Positions 34,223-43,596 of a stretch of 56,066 nt of DNA are shown piece by piece. Positions within the stretch are counted from its first letter, which is position 1, and every line of letters starts with the position of its first letter. Location of the stretch: positions 1-56,066 of the forward strand of contig JAIBBM010000028.1 in the NCBI GenBank assembly GCA_019694685.1. Direction: 5' to 3'. Under the pieces are notes generated by a model, which worked only from the letters and a program-made list of their open reading frames with translations, was not told where the DNA came from and searched no databases. Origin of the DNA: Leptospirales bacterium (lineage in GTDB: Bacteria > Spirochaetota > Leptospiria > Leptospirales > Leptonemataceae). The translations under genes were made by a program, and so were the position numbers.

Positions 34223-35242
34223 ATGGCAAGTGAATCAGAGAAAAACTGGGAACGATTGAATGTGAAAACGATTTCCTTATCAACAATCCACTGGAATCCT
34301 GGCCTCTTGAAAGCAATCCTCTTTAGCTCTGTTTTGTCACTGGTTGTTTGCGGCACTCTTTCCGCTCAGGAAACTCCTCTCATGCCATTGACTCTGGACC
34401 CGGTCATCTCTCCACTTCCACCCGGACCGCGCTCGATTGATGAGAGAAAAGGAACATGGAGTATTCAGTGGGGTTACAACCGCGACGCATACACTCAGAG
34501 TGATATCAACTTTCGCGGACCGGGGTATCGTTTCACTTTAAAAGACGTTGTGGCAAAAGACAAACCAGAGAACATCGGGCCAGTCTATCTCAGTCCAAGC
34601 GAATTTGACGTGCCTCAGTTTAGCTTTCGCTACACGCGATACATCACCAATCACTTTACTCTTTCATTTGGTCAGGATCACATGAAGTACGTTCTCACGC
34701 GCGGACAGGCTTCCAATATCTACGGGTATATAGATCCTCTTGCGATTCAGCGCGCGCATCTGCAGCCTTCTCTTGAATCTCTCCCCTATCTCTATCTATT
34801 TCCCGCGCAGTACAAGCAATACGAAGGAGTGCATCTGGGAGAGCCAATCAACATCACTCCGGACTTTTTGAAATTTGATCATACGGATGGACTGAACTAT
34901 TTTCAGGTGGATGTTGGATTCATTCAGCAAATCTGGATGTCGGACAGTGGAGAGCATGGCTTGAGCATGCTCTCTTCGATTGGTGGTGGTCCTATAGTTT
35001 GTCGTAGCGACGTAAGACTTTTTGGCGAAGGCAGAAACAATGTGTATCATCTTTCGGGATACGGCGTTTCTGCGATGGTCGGGTTGCGTTTTGATTTCTT
35101 TCGATCTTTCTTCGTAGAGCTCTCAGGGAAGGGAGGCTACGCCGATCTTTCAGACATTCTAACAAATGGTAGAAGCAAGGATCGCGCCCGGCAGAATTTC
35201 GGTTTCGTGGAGAAAGCAGTCTTTTTTGGTTACACGCGCTAG
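34223..35242 (+). CDS. probable outer-membrane beta-barrel protein
   Basis: 339 residues from the ATG at 34223; the frame is open from 34142 but that part overlaps the divergent gene. A signal region near residues 25-48 ends in LSAQ. The rest alternates aromatic and polar residues in short strands (WSIQWGYNRDAY, YRFTLKDVVAKDKP, FSFRYTRYITNHFTLSFGQ) and ends in VEKAVFFGYTR, with an aromatic near the C-terminus as in barrel-assembly signals. YRFTLxxxxAxDKP occurs in predicted leptospiral and Bacteroidetes barrel proteins. A start at TTG 34256 would give a more typical leader. Confidence 0.7.
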   Translation: MASESEKNWERLNVKTISLSTIHWNPGLLKAILFSSVLSLVVCGTLSAQETPLMPLTLDPVISPLPPGPRSIDERKGTWSIQWGYNRDAYTQSDINFRGPGYRFTLKDVVAKDKPENIGPVYLSPSEFDVPQFSFRYTRYITNHFTLSFGQDHMKYVLTRGQASNIYGYIDPLAIQRAHLQPSLESLPYLYLFPAQYKQYEGVHLGEPINITPDFLKFDHTDGLNYFQVDVGFIQQIWMSDSGEHGLSMLSSIGGGPIVCRSDVRLFGEGRNNVYHLSGYGVSAMVGLRFDFFRSFFVELSGKGGYADLSDILTNGRSKDRARQNFGFVEKAVFFGYTR

Positions 35243-37446
35243 CGCGCCTGGCTGAGCCACGCAGAAGAGTCTGCCGGTTCTGCGAAGTGAAATCCCTGGG
35301 CAGTGTCGCATCCAAGGCTTCGCAGAAGTGTTTCCTGCGACGCAGTTTCTACCATGGTTGCGCCGGCCACGATTCCCAGGCTGTGCGCGATACTGATCAT
35401 TCCCGCTACAAGTGCGCGATCACTTGCATCGTGAGGCAGACCGCGTGCGAAGGAGCCGTCTATTTTCAGCATATGCAGGGGCAGTCCCTTCAGGTTGACA
35501 ATAGAAGCATTGCCTGTTCCAAAATTATCTACGGCAAGTTTCACTCCAAGTCTCGAGAGCGCGCGCAGTATGCTTGCTACTTCATCGAATCCTCGCGCGA
35601 AGCTTGCTTCTTTGAGTTCGAGCATGAGACGCGAAGGTTCCGCTGAAAAGTCCGCGAGAGACTGAATGACTGATTCCAGGATCCCATGTCGCTGGAATTG
35701 TTTGGCGCTTACATTCACGGAAACGAACGTATCTTTCCCTGGAAGTCGGGAAAGAAACCTGCATGCTTCGCGCAATACGAATTCTCCTAGAGGATCAATC
35801 AAGTTCGCTTCTTCTGCGACCGCTAGAAAAACAGAAGGTCCAAGAACTCCTCTTCGCGAGTGTTTCCATCTCAGTAGAGTCTCATACCCCGTCAGTGTTC
35901 CATCCGTCAGTTTAAAAATGGGCTGGAAATATACCGTAAATTCACCGCGTTCCAGCCCGTGACGCATTTCCGCTTCCAGGGTGAGTTGTTCTTTGATTGC
36001 AAAGCGCATTTCTTCGTCGAAGATCGTATAACGGGATCTTCCGAGTGCCTTGGATCTGTACATCGCAGTGTCTGCATCGCGTAGCATTTCTTCCGACCTT
36101 GCGTAACCGGAAACGTATGGTGCAATTCCAATGCTTGCCCCCGTGAATACTTCAGAATCTCCGAGCATGAGAGGCTGGCTGAGTTCTCGCAAAATGCGTG
36201 ATGCAACGGCTTCCGCTCCCTGAAGATTCGTATTCTCAAGCAATAGAACAAATTCATCTCCGCCCAGGCGCCCCACAGTATCTCCTGGTCTTGTGCATTT
36301 CTCAAGAACGCGCGCCACAGCAATGATCAGTTTGTCTCCTGCCAGATGTCCCATGGTGTCGTTTACTATCTTGAAGCGATCCAGGTCCAGAAACAGAAGT
36401 GCGAAATCAAAATCATCTTCGCGTGTTTTCTTCTTTAGCGCGTGTCCAATTCTATCTGTGAGCAAATGCCGATTGGGCAATCCTGTCAGCGCATCGTGTG
36501 ACGCTTCGTGAATCAGTCTGTCTTCTGCTATTTTCTTTTCAGTATGGTCTCTGGATACGACGACTGCATGAGTGATTTCATCGCCTGCGCCGCGATAGGG
36601 ATAGTAAGTTACATCAAAGAAGCGCGGGCCGAGAGCCGGAAATTCAAATCCAACTCCATAATTTACAATGTTGCCTTTGAAGCACTCGTCCAGATAACCG
36701 CGGATCACTCTTTCGAATAGATCTCCACCCCAGACTTCTGTTACCGGTTTACCAATGAGTATTTCTCGCGGCTTGTGATGTGCTTCGCAGTAAGCATCAT
36801 TGACTGCTTCATATTTATATTCGCGATTGATCAGAGTCATGAATTCGCGGGAAGTGTTTACAATGAAGTCGTAACGGTGAGATTGCTGAATGGCGTTGCG
36901 CAGTTGCTGTTCGCTTCCGCGAATTTTATCCAGCATGCGCATCTGGTAAGCCATGGCCATAAACCCAACAAATCCGAGCACCGCGATGGCAGCAAAAAAC
37001 TGATAGATGTCAACGAGCGGGTCTTTGACTGCATAGGCTGCCACAGCTGCGCCCGCAGTCGAAAACAGTAAAAAAGAAAGGAGCCCGGCGCGCGATTCAA
37101 AGATGAAAGTGGATGTGGCCGTGACAGCGGAAAGAAAGATCAGCATGTCGATCATCTGCACGGGTGCGAGTCTGAACGTGTAGAGAAGTAGGAAGAAATG
37201 GCTTGCGATGACGTAGAGCAGAATGATGACCAGCTTGCGAAGATGCTTTTTTGCGAAATTGCTGACGAAGGACGCGGCCAGCGCCGCGGCAATGAGAATC
37301 ATCACCGCAATGTAGCGAAGCGGCTGCGGATCCCTCATCCCCAGCCTGTCTATGATCACCCAGAAAATCGCGTATGAGACAAGCCCGATCACCAGGAGCA
37401 GACGCGACGTGCGCAATTCGAGTCGCTTTTCGTCTGGCAGCTGCAT
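35239..37446 (-). CDS. membrane PAS-GGDEF-EAL protein with degenerate EAL
   Basis: 735 residues. Six hydrophobic helices (about 15-170), a PAS domain (about 185-305), GGDEF (about 315-475) and EAL (about 490-730). The GGDEF site is intact, with the inhibitory RPGD motif in place. In the EAL domain ETLLR and NVSAKQF are present, but DDFGTG reads DNFGTG and the AEGVET loop reads AGATMVET, so metal binding and catalysis are probably impaired. It may make c-di-GMP and use the EAL part as a sensor. Its stop overlaps the barrel gene stop by 4 bp, convergently. Confidence 0.92.
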   Translation of the reverse strand: MQLPDEKRLELRTSRLLLVIGLVSYAIFWVIIDRLGMRDPQPLRYIAVMILIAAALAASFVSNFAKKHLRKLVIILLYVIASHFFLLLYTFRLAPVQMIDMLIFLSAVTATSTFIFESRAGLLSFLLFSTAGAAVAAYAVKDPLVDIYQFFAAIAVLGFVGFMAMAYQMRMLDKIRGSEQQLRNAIQQSHRYDFIVNTSREFMTLINREYKYEAVNDAYCEAHHKPREILIGKPVTEVWGGDLFERVIRGYLDECFKGNIVNYGVGFEFPALGPRFFDVTYYPYRGAGDEITHAVVVSRDHTEKKIAEDRLIHEASHDALTGLPNRHLLTDRIGHALKKKTREDDFDFALLFLDLDRFKIVNDTMGHLAGDKLIIAVARVLEKCTRPGDTVGRLGGDEFVLLLENTNLQGAEAVASRILRELSQPLMLGDSEVFTGASIGIAPYVSGYARSEEMLRDADTAMYRSKALGRSRYTIFDEEMRFAIKEQLTLEAEMRHGLERGEFTVYFQPIFKLTDGTLTGYETLLRWKHSRRGVLGPSVFLAVAEEANLIDPLGEFVLREACRFLSRLPGKDTFVSVNVSAKQFQRHGILESVIQSLADFSAEPSRLMLELKEASFARGFDEVASILRALSRLGVKLAVDNFGTGNASIVNLKGLPLHMLKIDGSFARGLPHDASDRALVAGMISIAHSLGIVAGATMVETASQETLLRSLGCDTAQGFHFAEPADSSAWLSQAR

Positions 37447-37538
37447 TCAAATGAATAGGAAGAACGAGTGGTTACGAACTCGTCAACTGAAACCCGTAAA
37501 TTTCTTGCCCCTGGCCCCGCCTGCGGAAGGAATTCCAT

Positions 37539-39200
37539 ATGACCAATCCAGCACTCGCCCCTTTTGACCTGACTGGTTACAGCGGAACCCGAGGGTGGAA
37601 CTTCTATTCGCAAACCTCCAGTTTTGTGCATTTGATGAATCGATATGGCGCGGACCTGGCCGCAGGTCATTTGGACGCGATTCATAAACATCTTACAGAA
37701 TATGGAGCTTTGTGTGGCGGCGTTTTGAACGATCTGATCGAGGCATGCCATAAAGAAGGAAAATACGGAGAAATCGTGCCGTATGACGCCACAGGAAACA
37801 GAATAGACGAAGTGCGCTACAGTCACGAGCAGAGAGAAGCGCGCAGAATTTGCTTTGAACATGGCATCGTGAATCTGGGGTACCACTCAGACTGGAAATT
37901 TCCGTTCAGTTTTCATCATAGAATGATGCTTGCTTTCATGACCAACATGAATGGCGAAGGCGGAGTTGCCTGTCCTCTGGCCATGACAGATGGCCTGATT
38001 CTGGTGCTCGAAAAAATCGGCACAGAAGAGCAAAAAAGAAAGTATCTCCCCATTCTTGCCAGACAGGGAAGTGGATCACATTTTATGGCCGGGCAATATG
38101 TGACAGAGAGAGTGGGAGGATCCAACGTCGCGGCAAATCGCACTGTGGCGAGAAAAGCGTCTAACGGTAGCTGGATCTTGAACGGAGAAAAATGGTTTTG
38201 TAGCAATCCAGGGGATCTCTGGGTCACTACGGCTCGAATTGAAAACTCTTCCACGATCGGCTTATTTCTGGTGAGTAGAATCAAAGACGATGGAACGCTC
38301 AACGGATGCAGGCTGGTGAGGAAAAAAGACATCATTGGCTCTAAAGGCAAAATTACAGTGGAGACAATCTACGAAGATGTGGAAGCAACGGAGCTGGGCC
38401 GTCCGGCACACGGACTGGCAAACCTCATCAAGTATGTGATCAACACTTCGCGTTTGCATGTCTCTGCGGGGGCTGTGGGTCATGGGAGAAGATCTTATCT
38501 GGAAGTGCGCGCTTACACTCAAAAACGGACAGCGTATGGGAAGAAGATCATTGAACTTCCAGCAGTCCTTCGCACTCTCGCGCGCATGCAGGTGCTGCAG
38601 ACTGTCGTTGAGTTTGCCGTTATGCGCAATTACGATCTCAACGCGAAGGATCATGTGCTTTCAAAGATGCTGACTCCTCTCCTGAAGTATGCCTCCACTG
38701 TTCTGGCCACTCATCTGACTCACGAAGGCATTCTGGTTCTCGGAGGCAACGGGATCCTGGGCGATTTTTCTATTTTGCCGCGTCTGCACAATGACGCTAT
38801 CATCAATGAAACCTGGGAAGGAACGCATCCTCTTCTTTGCGAACACGCTCTCAAGGCGTATGGCAGACCAAATGTTTACAATGCGTTTAAAGAAATGCTT
38901 TCAGAGGCCGTACGCAACGGAGGATCTTTTCCTCTTGCAGCGCGCGCGCTGGCACTCATTTCTTCGCGGATCAATGATTGCGAAAAGCAGTCTGATTTCT
39001 GGGTGGATTCTCATCGAACTGAATTCTGCGATCTCTTGTATGCTGCTTTTTCTCTATCAGAAATGATCCAGGACTCTGCCGGGTCACAAGCGTTTCGTCC
39101 GCATACGGAGGCTTATGCGGAACTCCTGATCGAAAAATATTCGGGGGAAACTCTGAATGGATTTTTCTCCGATCCTTCGCAGATGGCTGCGATTCTGTAA
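37539..39200 (+). CDS. acyl-CoA dehydrogenase family protein, AidB-like
   Basis: 553 residues, ATG preceded by GGAAGGA. Differs from the two other dehydrogenases in the window: MTDGLILVLEKIGTEEQ, YVTERVGGSNV, WILNGEKWFCSN and, near the end, LVLGGNGILGDFSILPRLHNDAIINETWEGTH. The ending NETWEGT is typical of AidB and related dehydrogenases, with the catalytic-position Glu retained. AidB-like proteins bind FAD; some protect DNA from alkylation, others act on acyl substrates. No alkylation-repair gene is adjacent, so a metabolic role is as likely. Confidence 0.9.
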   Translation: MTNPALAPFDLTGYSGTRGWNFYSQTSSFVHLMNRYGADLAAGHLDAIHKHLTEYGALCGGVLNDLIEACHKEGKYGEIVPYDATGNRIDEVRYSHEQREARRICFEHGIVNLGYHSDWKFPFSFHHRMMLAFMTNMNGEGGVACPLAMTDGLILVLEKIGTEEQKRKYLPILARQGSGSHFMAGQYVTERVGGSNVAANRTVARKASNGSWILNGEKWFCSNPGDLWVTTARIENSSTIGLFLVSRIKDDGTLNGCRLVRKKDIIGSKGKITVETIYEDVEATELGRPAHGLANLIKYVINTSRLHVSAGAVGHGRRSYLEVRAYTQKRTAYGKKIIELPAVLRTLARMQVLQTVVEFAVMRNYDLNAKDHVLSKMLTPLLKYASTVLATHLTHEGILVLGGNGILGDFSILPRLHNDAIINETWEGTHPLLCEHALKAYGRPNVYNAFKEMLSEAVRNGGSFPLAARALALISSRINDCEKQSDFWVDSHRTEFCDLLYAAFSLSEMIQDSAGSQAFRPHTEAYAELLIEKYSGETLNGFFSDPSQMAAIL

Positions 39201-39204
39201 GGAG

Positions 39205-39750
39205 TCAATCTGGTCGAATTCTGCCGACGATCATCTCGCGGCTGATTTCTCCAAGAAGTCTTGAGTCCAGGCACTCCGTGCGCAGGTCGCATAACACAAA
39301 GTATTTGCCGGTAGTGATCTTTCTTTCTGCAAAGGAGTCGCGTGGAAATACGGAACCAGGTAAAGAATAGCCCGTCTGAGTGCGTATTTGCCAGGCATCC
39401 TGGACTGGTGCACCGTTTCTAAAGAGTTGCTTTTCTTTCATTTCTATTGCATCTCCGGGTAGACCTGTGATTCTTCCCAGGAGCCGAACGTCCGGGTTAT
39501 CCGGGTGTTTGTACAATATGATATCGCCAAATTGCAGTTCTACGCGCTTCACAACGTAGACTGTTTGTCCTTTTTTTACGGCAGGCTCCATGCTGGCCGT
39601 GCCCACGCGAAGAGGAAAAATCCACACAGCATGCACGACGAGCCGCAGCATTAAGGCCAGAATGGCCGCTGCCACTAGACCCGCCACGATCACTGATTTT
39701 TTTACAGGAGCGCGCTTTTCTGGCACAAGGTCTCTGTTGCGAAGGGCCAT
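39205..39750 (-). CDS. signal peptidase I-like protein lacking the catalytic lysine
   Basis: 181 residues from the ATG at 39750; a TTG at 39783 would add 11. One N-terminal membrane helix is followed by the nucleophile motif GTASMEPAVKKG, the LPGD core, and a C-terminal CLDSRLLGEI matching SxDSRxxG. The lysine that acts as general base sits before RxxGLPGD in normal SPase I; here that place is Gly (LLGRITGLPGD). The Ser of the C-terminal SxDS is Cys. It may be inactive or use another base. Divergent from rnd by 75 bp. Confidence 0.85.
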   Translation of the reverse strand: MALRNRDLVPEKRAPVKKSVIVAGLVAAAILALMLRLVVHAVWIFPLRVGTASMEPAVKKGQTVYVVKRVELQFGDIILYKHPDNPDVRLLGRITGLPGDAIEMKEKQLFRNGAPVQDAWQIRTQTGYSLPGSVFPRDSFAERKITTGKYFVLCDLRTECLDSRLLGEISREMIVGRIRPD

Positions 39751-39790
39751 GTGCAAGGATCGTGTGGCTTGTTTGTTTACCAATCAAAAT

Positions 39791-39818
39791 TTGACAGAGG
39801 ACCGCTCATCAGTACTCT
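39791..39818 (+). promoter_or_regulatory. promoter of rnd, possibly leaderless
   Basis: TTGACA at 39791, then TACTCT at 39813 (16 bp spacer). Transcription would start near 39825, the first base of the GTG start codon. No Shine-Dalgarno sequence precedes that codon. Confidence 0.45.
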
Positions 39819-39824
39819 GGCATT

Positions 39825-40997
39825 GTGGGCTACCAGTTCATTGATAAACAGCAGGATCTGGATCTGGCAGTCTCTGTAATGGGCAGGTCACAGTACGTTT
39901 CTGTGGACACGGAGAGTTCTAGCTTCTATACATATGAGTCTGAACTCTGTTTGATTCAGATCAGCGCTTCCGGTAAGAATTATCTCATCGATCCTCTGGC
40001 CAATCTCACAGTGGACGGTCTCGCAGAGATCTTCGCAAACCCTTCCATTGTAAAAGTAATGCACACGGCCGCCTCTGATATTTCAGAGTTGCGGCGTCTT
40101 CGCAAATTCAAGTTCGAGAATCTATTCGATATCATGGTGGGTTGCAGGATGCTCGGTTTTGTCAGCTGCTCCCTTGTGTCTCTCGTGAAGCATTACACAG
40201 GCCGCGATCTAGAAAAAACAGAACAGAAATCCAATTGGAAGAAAAGACCGCTCACTGCTTCGCAAATGGAATACGCGCATCGCGACACCATCTATCTCGA
40301 AGAAATCATGAAGGCCATGAAGGTCGAAATCGAGAAGTTCGGGTTTGCGGATGAATTCGCAGAGGACATGATTCGCATCATCAAGGAATCGTATCCAGTT
40401 GAAAGGATTTATGATCATGATTCATGGAAGCACGTGCCCGGTGCCTTTCAACTTTCCCCGATCGGTCGCGGCTTCCTCAAAGCGCTCCTTGAGATTCGCG
40501 AATCACGCGCGCGTAAAGATAACATTGCTCCGTTTCGTCTTGGTTCCAATGACGCTCTTTTGAACGTAGCAGAAAGAATGCCCGATAGCATCAGCGAGCT
40601 GTCTACTTTTGGACTTCATCCAGATTTTGTTCGCAAAGAAGGGGAACGAATTCTGGAAATGCGCAACAAATCGCCGCAGATTACGAATGCAGATTCGCCT
40701 CGTGAGAAACGCAAACCACCCGATCCTGCTCTGGCTCGTTTGAAAAAATGGCGCAAGGATGTGGCAGAGTATCGCGGATTTGAACCTTCCATCATTTTAT
40801 CCAACAGGCAGCTTGAAGCAATCATGGAAGCGCGCCCTTCTACAATGGAAGATCTGGCCCGCCTGGATTTACTTACGGACTGGAAGCTGGAGCATTATGG
40901 TCCTATGGTACTGTCTGTTCTGGCCGGTAAAGAGCCACCTCTGGGCGATTTGAAAAGGCTTCCTCCAGAAAGACGACGCCCGCAAATTTCAGGTTGA
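39825..40997 (+). CDS. rnd: ribonuclease D family 3'-5' exonuclease
   Basis: 390 residues from a GTG. DEDDy exonuclease motifs: VDTESSSF (Asp, Glu), HTAASDISEL (Asp) and YAHRDTIYL (Tyr and Asp). The C-terminal third contains one clear and one possible HRDC unit (RLKKWRKDVAE onward), as in RNase D. The family trims the 3' ends of tRNA precursors and other stable RNAs. The charged tail (KRLPPERRRPQ) may help RNA binding. The stop overlaps a TTG of the htrA frame, and htrA, birA and coaX follow closely, so this is an operon of mixed function. Confidence 0.93.
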   Translation: MGYQFIDKQQDLDLAVSVMGRSQYVSVDTESSSFYTYESELCLIQISASGKNYLIDPLANLTVDGLAEIFANPSIVKVMHTAASDISELRRLRKFKFENLFDIMVGCRMLGFVSCSLVSLVKHYTGRDLEKTEQKSNWKKRPLTASQMEYAHRDTIYLEEIMKAMKVEIEKFGFADEFAEDMIRIIKESYPVERIYDHDSWKHVPGAFQLSPIGRGFLKALLEIRESRARKDNIAPFRLGSNDALLNVAERMPDSISELSTFGLHPDFVRKEGERILEMRNKSPQITNADSPREKRKPPDPALARLKKWRKDVAEYRGFEPSIILSNRQLEAIMEARPSTMEDLARLDLLTDWKLEHYGPMVLSVLAGKEPPLGDLKRLPPERRRPQISG

Positions 40998-41026
40998 TAC
41001 CCGGGCCCTTCGCACAATCTGGGTTC

Positions 41027-42145
41027 ATGTTCAAATCTGTTCGTCTGACTCGTCTCGGGCTGATCAACCTCATCCTGTTTACTCTTTTCATCGGGGCATT
41101 CTTGAGTCCTTTGATTTACAGCGGCTTTCGCAGCATGGTCCTGGATCACCAGTCGAGCGCAGATCCAATTCCAGAGAGCGATCAGAAGGCGGCCATCGCC
41201 TTGCAGCAGAGTTACATGAACGTTTTTAAGAAAGCATCTCCATCCGTTGTATTCATTCGCACTCGAGTTCTAGTCCCGCCCCGGTACTGGTTTGATCTCT
41301 ACAGCCAGCAAGAAGGTGCGGGCACCGGCATCGTCATAGACAAAGCGGGTTACATTGTTACCAACAATCACGTGGTGGCTGGCGCACAAAAGATTGAAGT
41401 TGTTTTTCCGGATCAAAGAAAAGAGAGAGCAAAGCTCATAGGAAGAGATGAAACAAGCGACATCGCAGTCATTCAAATTCCAGGGAGCGACAAACTGGTT
41501 CCTGCAGTTCTTGGCGATTCAGACAAAGTGGCCCCCGGTCAACTTGCATTCGCACTTGGATCTCCGTTTGGCCTGGAAAGTACATTCACTGTGGGTGTGA
41601 TTTCTGCGAAGCACAGAAGCATAGACAATACCAAATACACTCGCATCCAGACAGACACTTCCATCAATCCGGGAAACTCGGGCGGACCACTTCTTAACGT
41701 TTACGGGGAAGTAGTTGGAATCAATCAGTCTATCATTTCTCCGGGCGGTCAGGGCGGAAGCGTTGGAATTGGTTTTGCTATTCCAATCAATGAAGCCAAA
41801 AGCGTGATCGAACAGTTGCGCAAAGAGCGTCGCGTCATTGGAAGACCTACTCTGGGAGTGCAGGTAGGAGTTCCTACACCGAACCTGAGACAGTTTTTGA
41901 AAGTAAGCGAGGAATATGGACTCGTAGTTCGATTTGTTGTTCCAGGTTCTGCGGCTGAGGATGCGGGAATGAAAGCCAATGACTATCTACTGAAAGCAAA
42001 TGACAAAGAGCTTCGCGAGCCGGACGAGCTTCTAGAAGAAGTGGCCAAAGCAGGAATTGGCGGAAAGATCAAACTCGAATTCGTTCGTGGTGGCAAGAAG
42101 CAGTCCGTCACGATTGCCGTTGGCGAGGATCAGTCGAATCAATGA
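41027..42145 (+). CDS. HtrA/DegP-type trypsin-like serine protease with one PDZ domain
   Basis: 372 residues from the ATG at 41027. An N-terminal membrane anchor (INLILFTLFIGAFLSPLIY) places it in the periplasm. The triad is seen in TNNHVV (His), SDIAVI (Asp) and NPGNSGGPL (Ser). The PDZ domain covers about 275-370, with GLVVRFVVPGSAAEDAGMKAND. Single-PDZ anchored forms resemble DegS and periplasmic quality-control proteases. A TTG at 40994 is possible but weaker. The stop overlaps birA by 4 bp. Confidence 0.95.
   Translation: MFKSVRLTRLGLINLILFTLFIGAFLSPLIYSGFRSMVLDHQSSADPIPESDQKAAIALQQSYMNVFKKASPSVVFIRTRVLVPPRYWFDLYSQQEGAGTGIVIDKAGYIVTNNHVVAGAQKIEVVFPDQRKERAKLIGRDETSDIAVIQIPGSDKLVPAVLGDSDKVAPGQLAFALGSPFGLESTFTVGVISAKHRSIDNTKYTRIQTDTSINPGNSGGPLLNVYGEVVGINQSIISPGGQGGSVGIGFAIPINEAKSVIEQLRKERRVIGRPTLGVQVGVPTPNLRQFLKVSEEYGLVVRFVVPGSAAEDAGMKANDYLLKANDKELREPDELLEEVAKAGIGGKIKLEFVRGGKKQSVTIAVGEDQSNQ
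41864..41877. repeat. second copy of GTAGGAGTTCCTAC, inside htrA
   Basis: Identical to the 14-mer at 8644. Here it encodes Val-Gly-Val-Pro in htrA near residue 282. The match may be chance or point to a sequence-specific function; it is recorded because the other copy is intergenic. Confidence 0.5.
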
Positions 42146-42765
42146 TCGCTCTTGAGCCGAATGCAGAAAAATGGATTCGGCTCGAAAGCGTTGATTCAAC
42201 CAACAGTTTCCTACTGCGCGAAGATCTTCCTTCCGGAACAATCGTCATCGCAGATCGGCAGACTCAGGGCAGAGGTAGACATGGAAGGCAGTGGGTTTCT
42301 CCCGAGGGCTCTTTGATTTTATCCGGCATTCTCTGCTTTGATTCAGAACAGATTTCAGATGATCGCCTGACGTTGCTTCCATTGCTTGCCGGAGTGGCTC
42401 TGCTTCGGGCTTTGCAGAAAATGAATCCGTCTGTGAATTTAGGGATCAAGGAACCAAACGACATCATCATTGATAGAAATGCACGAAAAGGCAAGGTAGC
42501 GGGCATTCTGGTAGAATCAGAAATTAAAGGCCGCGAAAGGCGAGTGATCGTTGGCGTTGGAGTCAATGCAACGAGTGCACCGGAAACATCTGATTCGGTG
42601 TATCAGCCGGCAGCGCTCTTTGATGTCTCGCAAGGGGAAGGTCCATTCGACCGTGACGAGTGCGCTCGACTTTTTGTCATGGAACTCAATGCAAGGGCAT
42701 CGCAGATAGAAAGTGCCACACCTGCATTTCTGGGAGAAGTGGCACAATACAGGGTAGGTTCATGA
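42142..42765 (+). CDS. birA: biotin-protein ligase (monofunctional BirA)
   Basis: 207 residues, no N-terminal HTH, so a pure ligase with no repressor role. The motifs DSTNSFL, QTQGRGRHGRQW (biotinyl-AMP loop), GKVAGILVES and GVGVN are all present. The conserved KWPND motif reads KEPND. It attaches biotin to acyl-CoA carboxylase carrier proteins. The ATG overlaps the htrA stop, and coaX starts at its own stop (ATGA), so all three are translationally coupled. A gene order birA-coaX is common in bacteria. Confidence 0.95.
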   Translation: MIALEPNAEKWIRLESVDSTNSFLLREDLPSGTIVIADRQTQGRGRHGRQWVSPEGSLILSGILCFDSEQISDDRLTLLPLLAGVALLRALQKMNPSVNLGIKEPNDIIIDRNARKGKVAGILVESEIKGRERRVIVGVGVNATSAPETSDSVYQPAALFDVSQGEGPFDRDECARLFVMELNARASQIESATPAFLGEVAQYRVGS

Positions 42766-43547
42766 AAGAATACATTCTGGCTGTAGATATTGGAAATACG
42801 AATACAGTTTTTGGTTTGTTCGAAAATACAGCAGACGTTGAAATCCAGAAAGACTGGAGGACAGTGACGCGTCGGGATCGCACTTCGGATGAATTAGGTA
42901 TTTTTCTATTGGGTTTTCTTCAATCGTCAGGAATTCAATCTTCGCAGATCAAAGGCTTTGTGTATTCGTCTGTGGTTCCGTCTTTCAATCCAATCGTAGA
43001 GAGAATGGCCGCTGACTATTTCAGTTCCGTTCCACTTCGCGTGCGATACGACAACATTCCGCTCAAGATTGATTATCCCAGGCCAGAGGAAATTGGAGCA
43101 GACAGACTGGTAAACGCAGTGGCTGCAGACAGGATGTTCCCTGGAAATCAGATCGTTGTAGATCTGGGTACGGCGACCACCTTCTGTGTGGTTCACGAGG
43201 GAACGTATCTTGGTGGAAGCATTGCGCCGGGGCTCAAGCTTTCTATGGAAGCTTTGTTTCGCAACACTGCGCAGTTGTTTCCAGTTGAGTTTTCAAGACC
43301 TGCATGCGGTGTGATTTCTGACTCAACGCGCACAGCCATTCAAGCAGGATTCTTTTTTGGCTGGGTGGGACTTCTTCGCGGCATTCTGGAAGAGATTCAC
43401 AAGACATATCCGGGTAAGAAGTATCATGCGATCGCCACGGGCGGGCTTTCTGCAATGATTCACAGAGAAGTCCCCGAGATTTTTGCAGCGGTGGATCCGC
43501 TTCTGACTCTACGGGGTTTGAAGCTGATCTACCAGTCACAGAAATAG
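42762..43547 (+). CDS. coaX: type III pantothenate kinase (CoaX)
   Basis: 261 residues starting MKEYILAVDIGNTNTVFGLF. It phosphorylates pantothenate with ATP, the first committed step to CoA, and belongs to the ASKHA fold. Motifs: DIGNTNTVFG (phosphate loop), GADRLVNAVAA, VDLGTATTF and GGSIAPGL. The upstream frame to 42660 lies in birA and is not coding. Four-base overlap with birA. Type III enzymes are not feedback-inhibited by CoA and often need a monovalent cation. Confidence 0.97.
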   Translation: MKEYILAVDIGNTNTVFGLFENTADVEIQKDWRTVTRRDRTSDELGIFLLGFLQSSGIQSSQIKGFVYSSVVPSFNPIVERMAADYFSSVPLRVRYDNIPLKIDYPRPEEIGADRLVNAVAADRMFPGNQIVVDLGTATTFCVVHEGTYLGGSIAPGLKLSMEALFRNTAQLFPVEFSRPACGVISDSTRTAIQAGFFFGWVGLLRGILEEIHKTYPGKKYHAIATGGLSAMIHREVPEIFAAVDPLLTLRGLKLIYQSQK

Positions 43548-43596
43548 ATTGCATCCTGACATGCTCGCGCGCGAACTGTGTGCGCGAGGTATCCAA

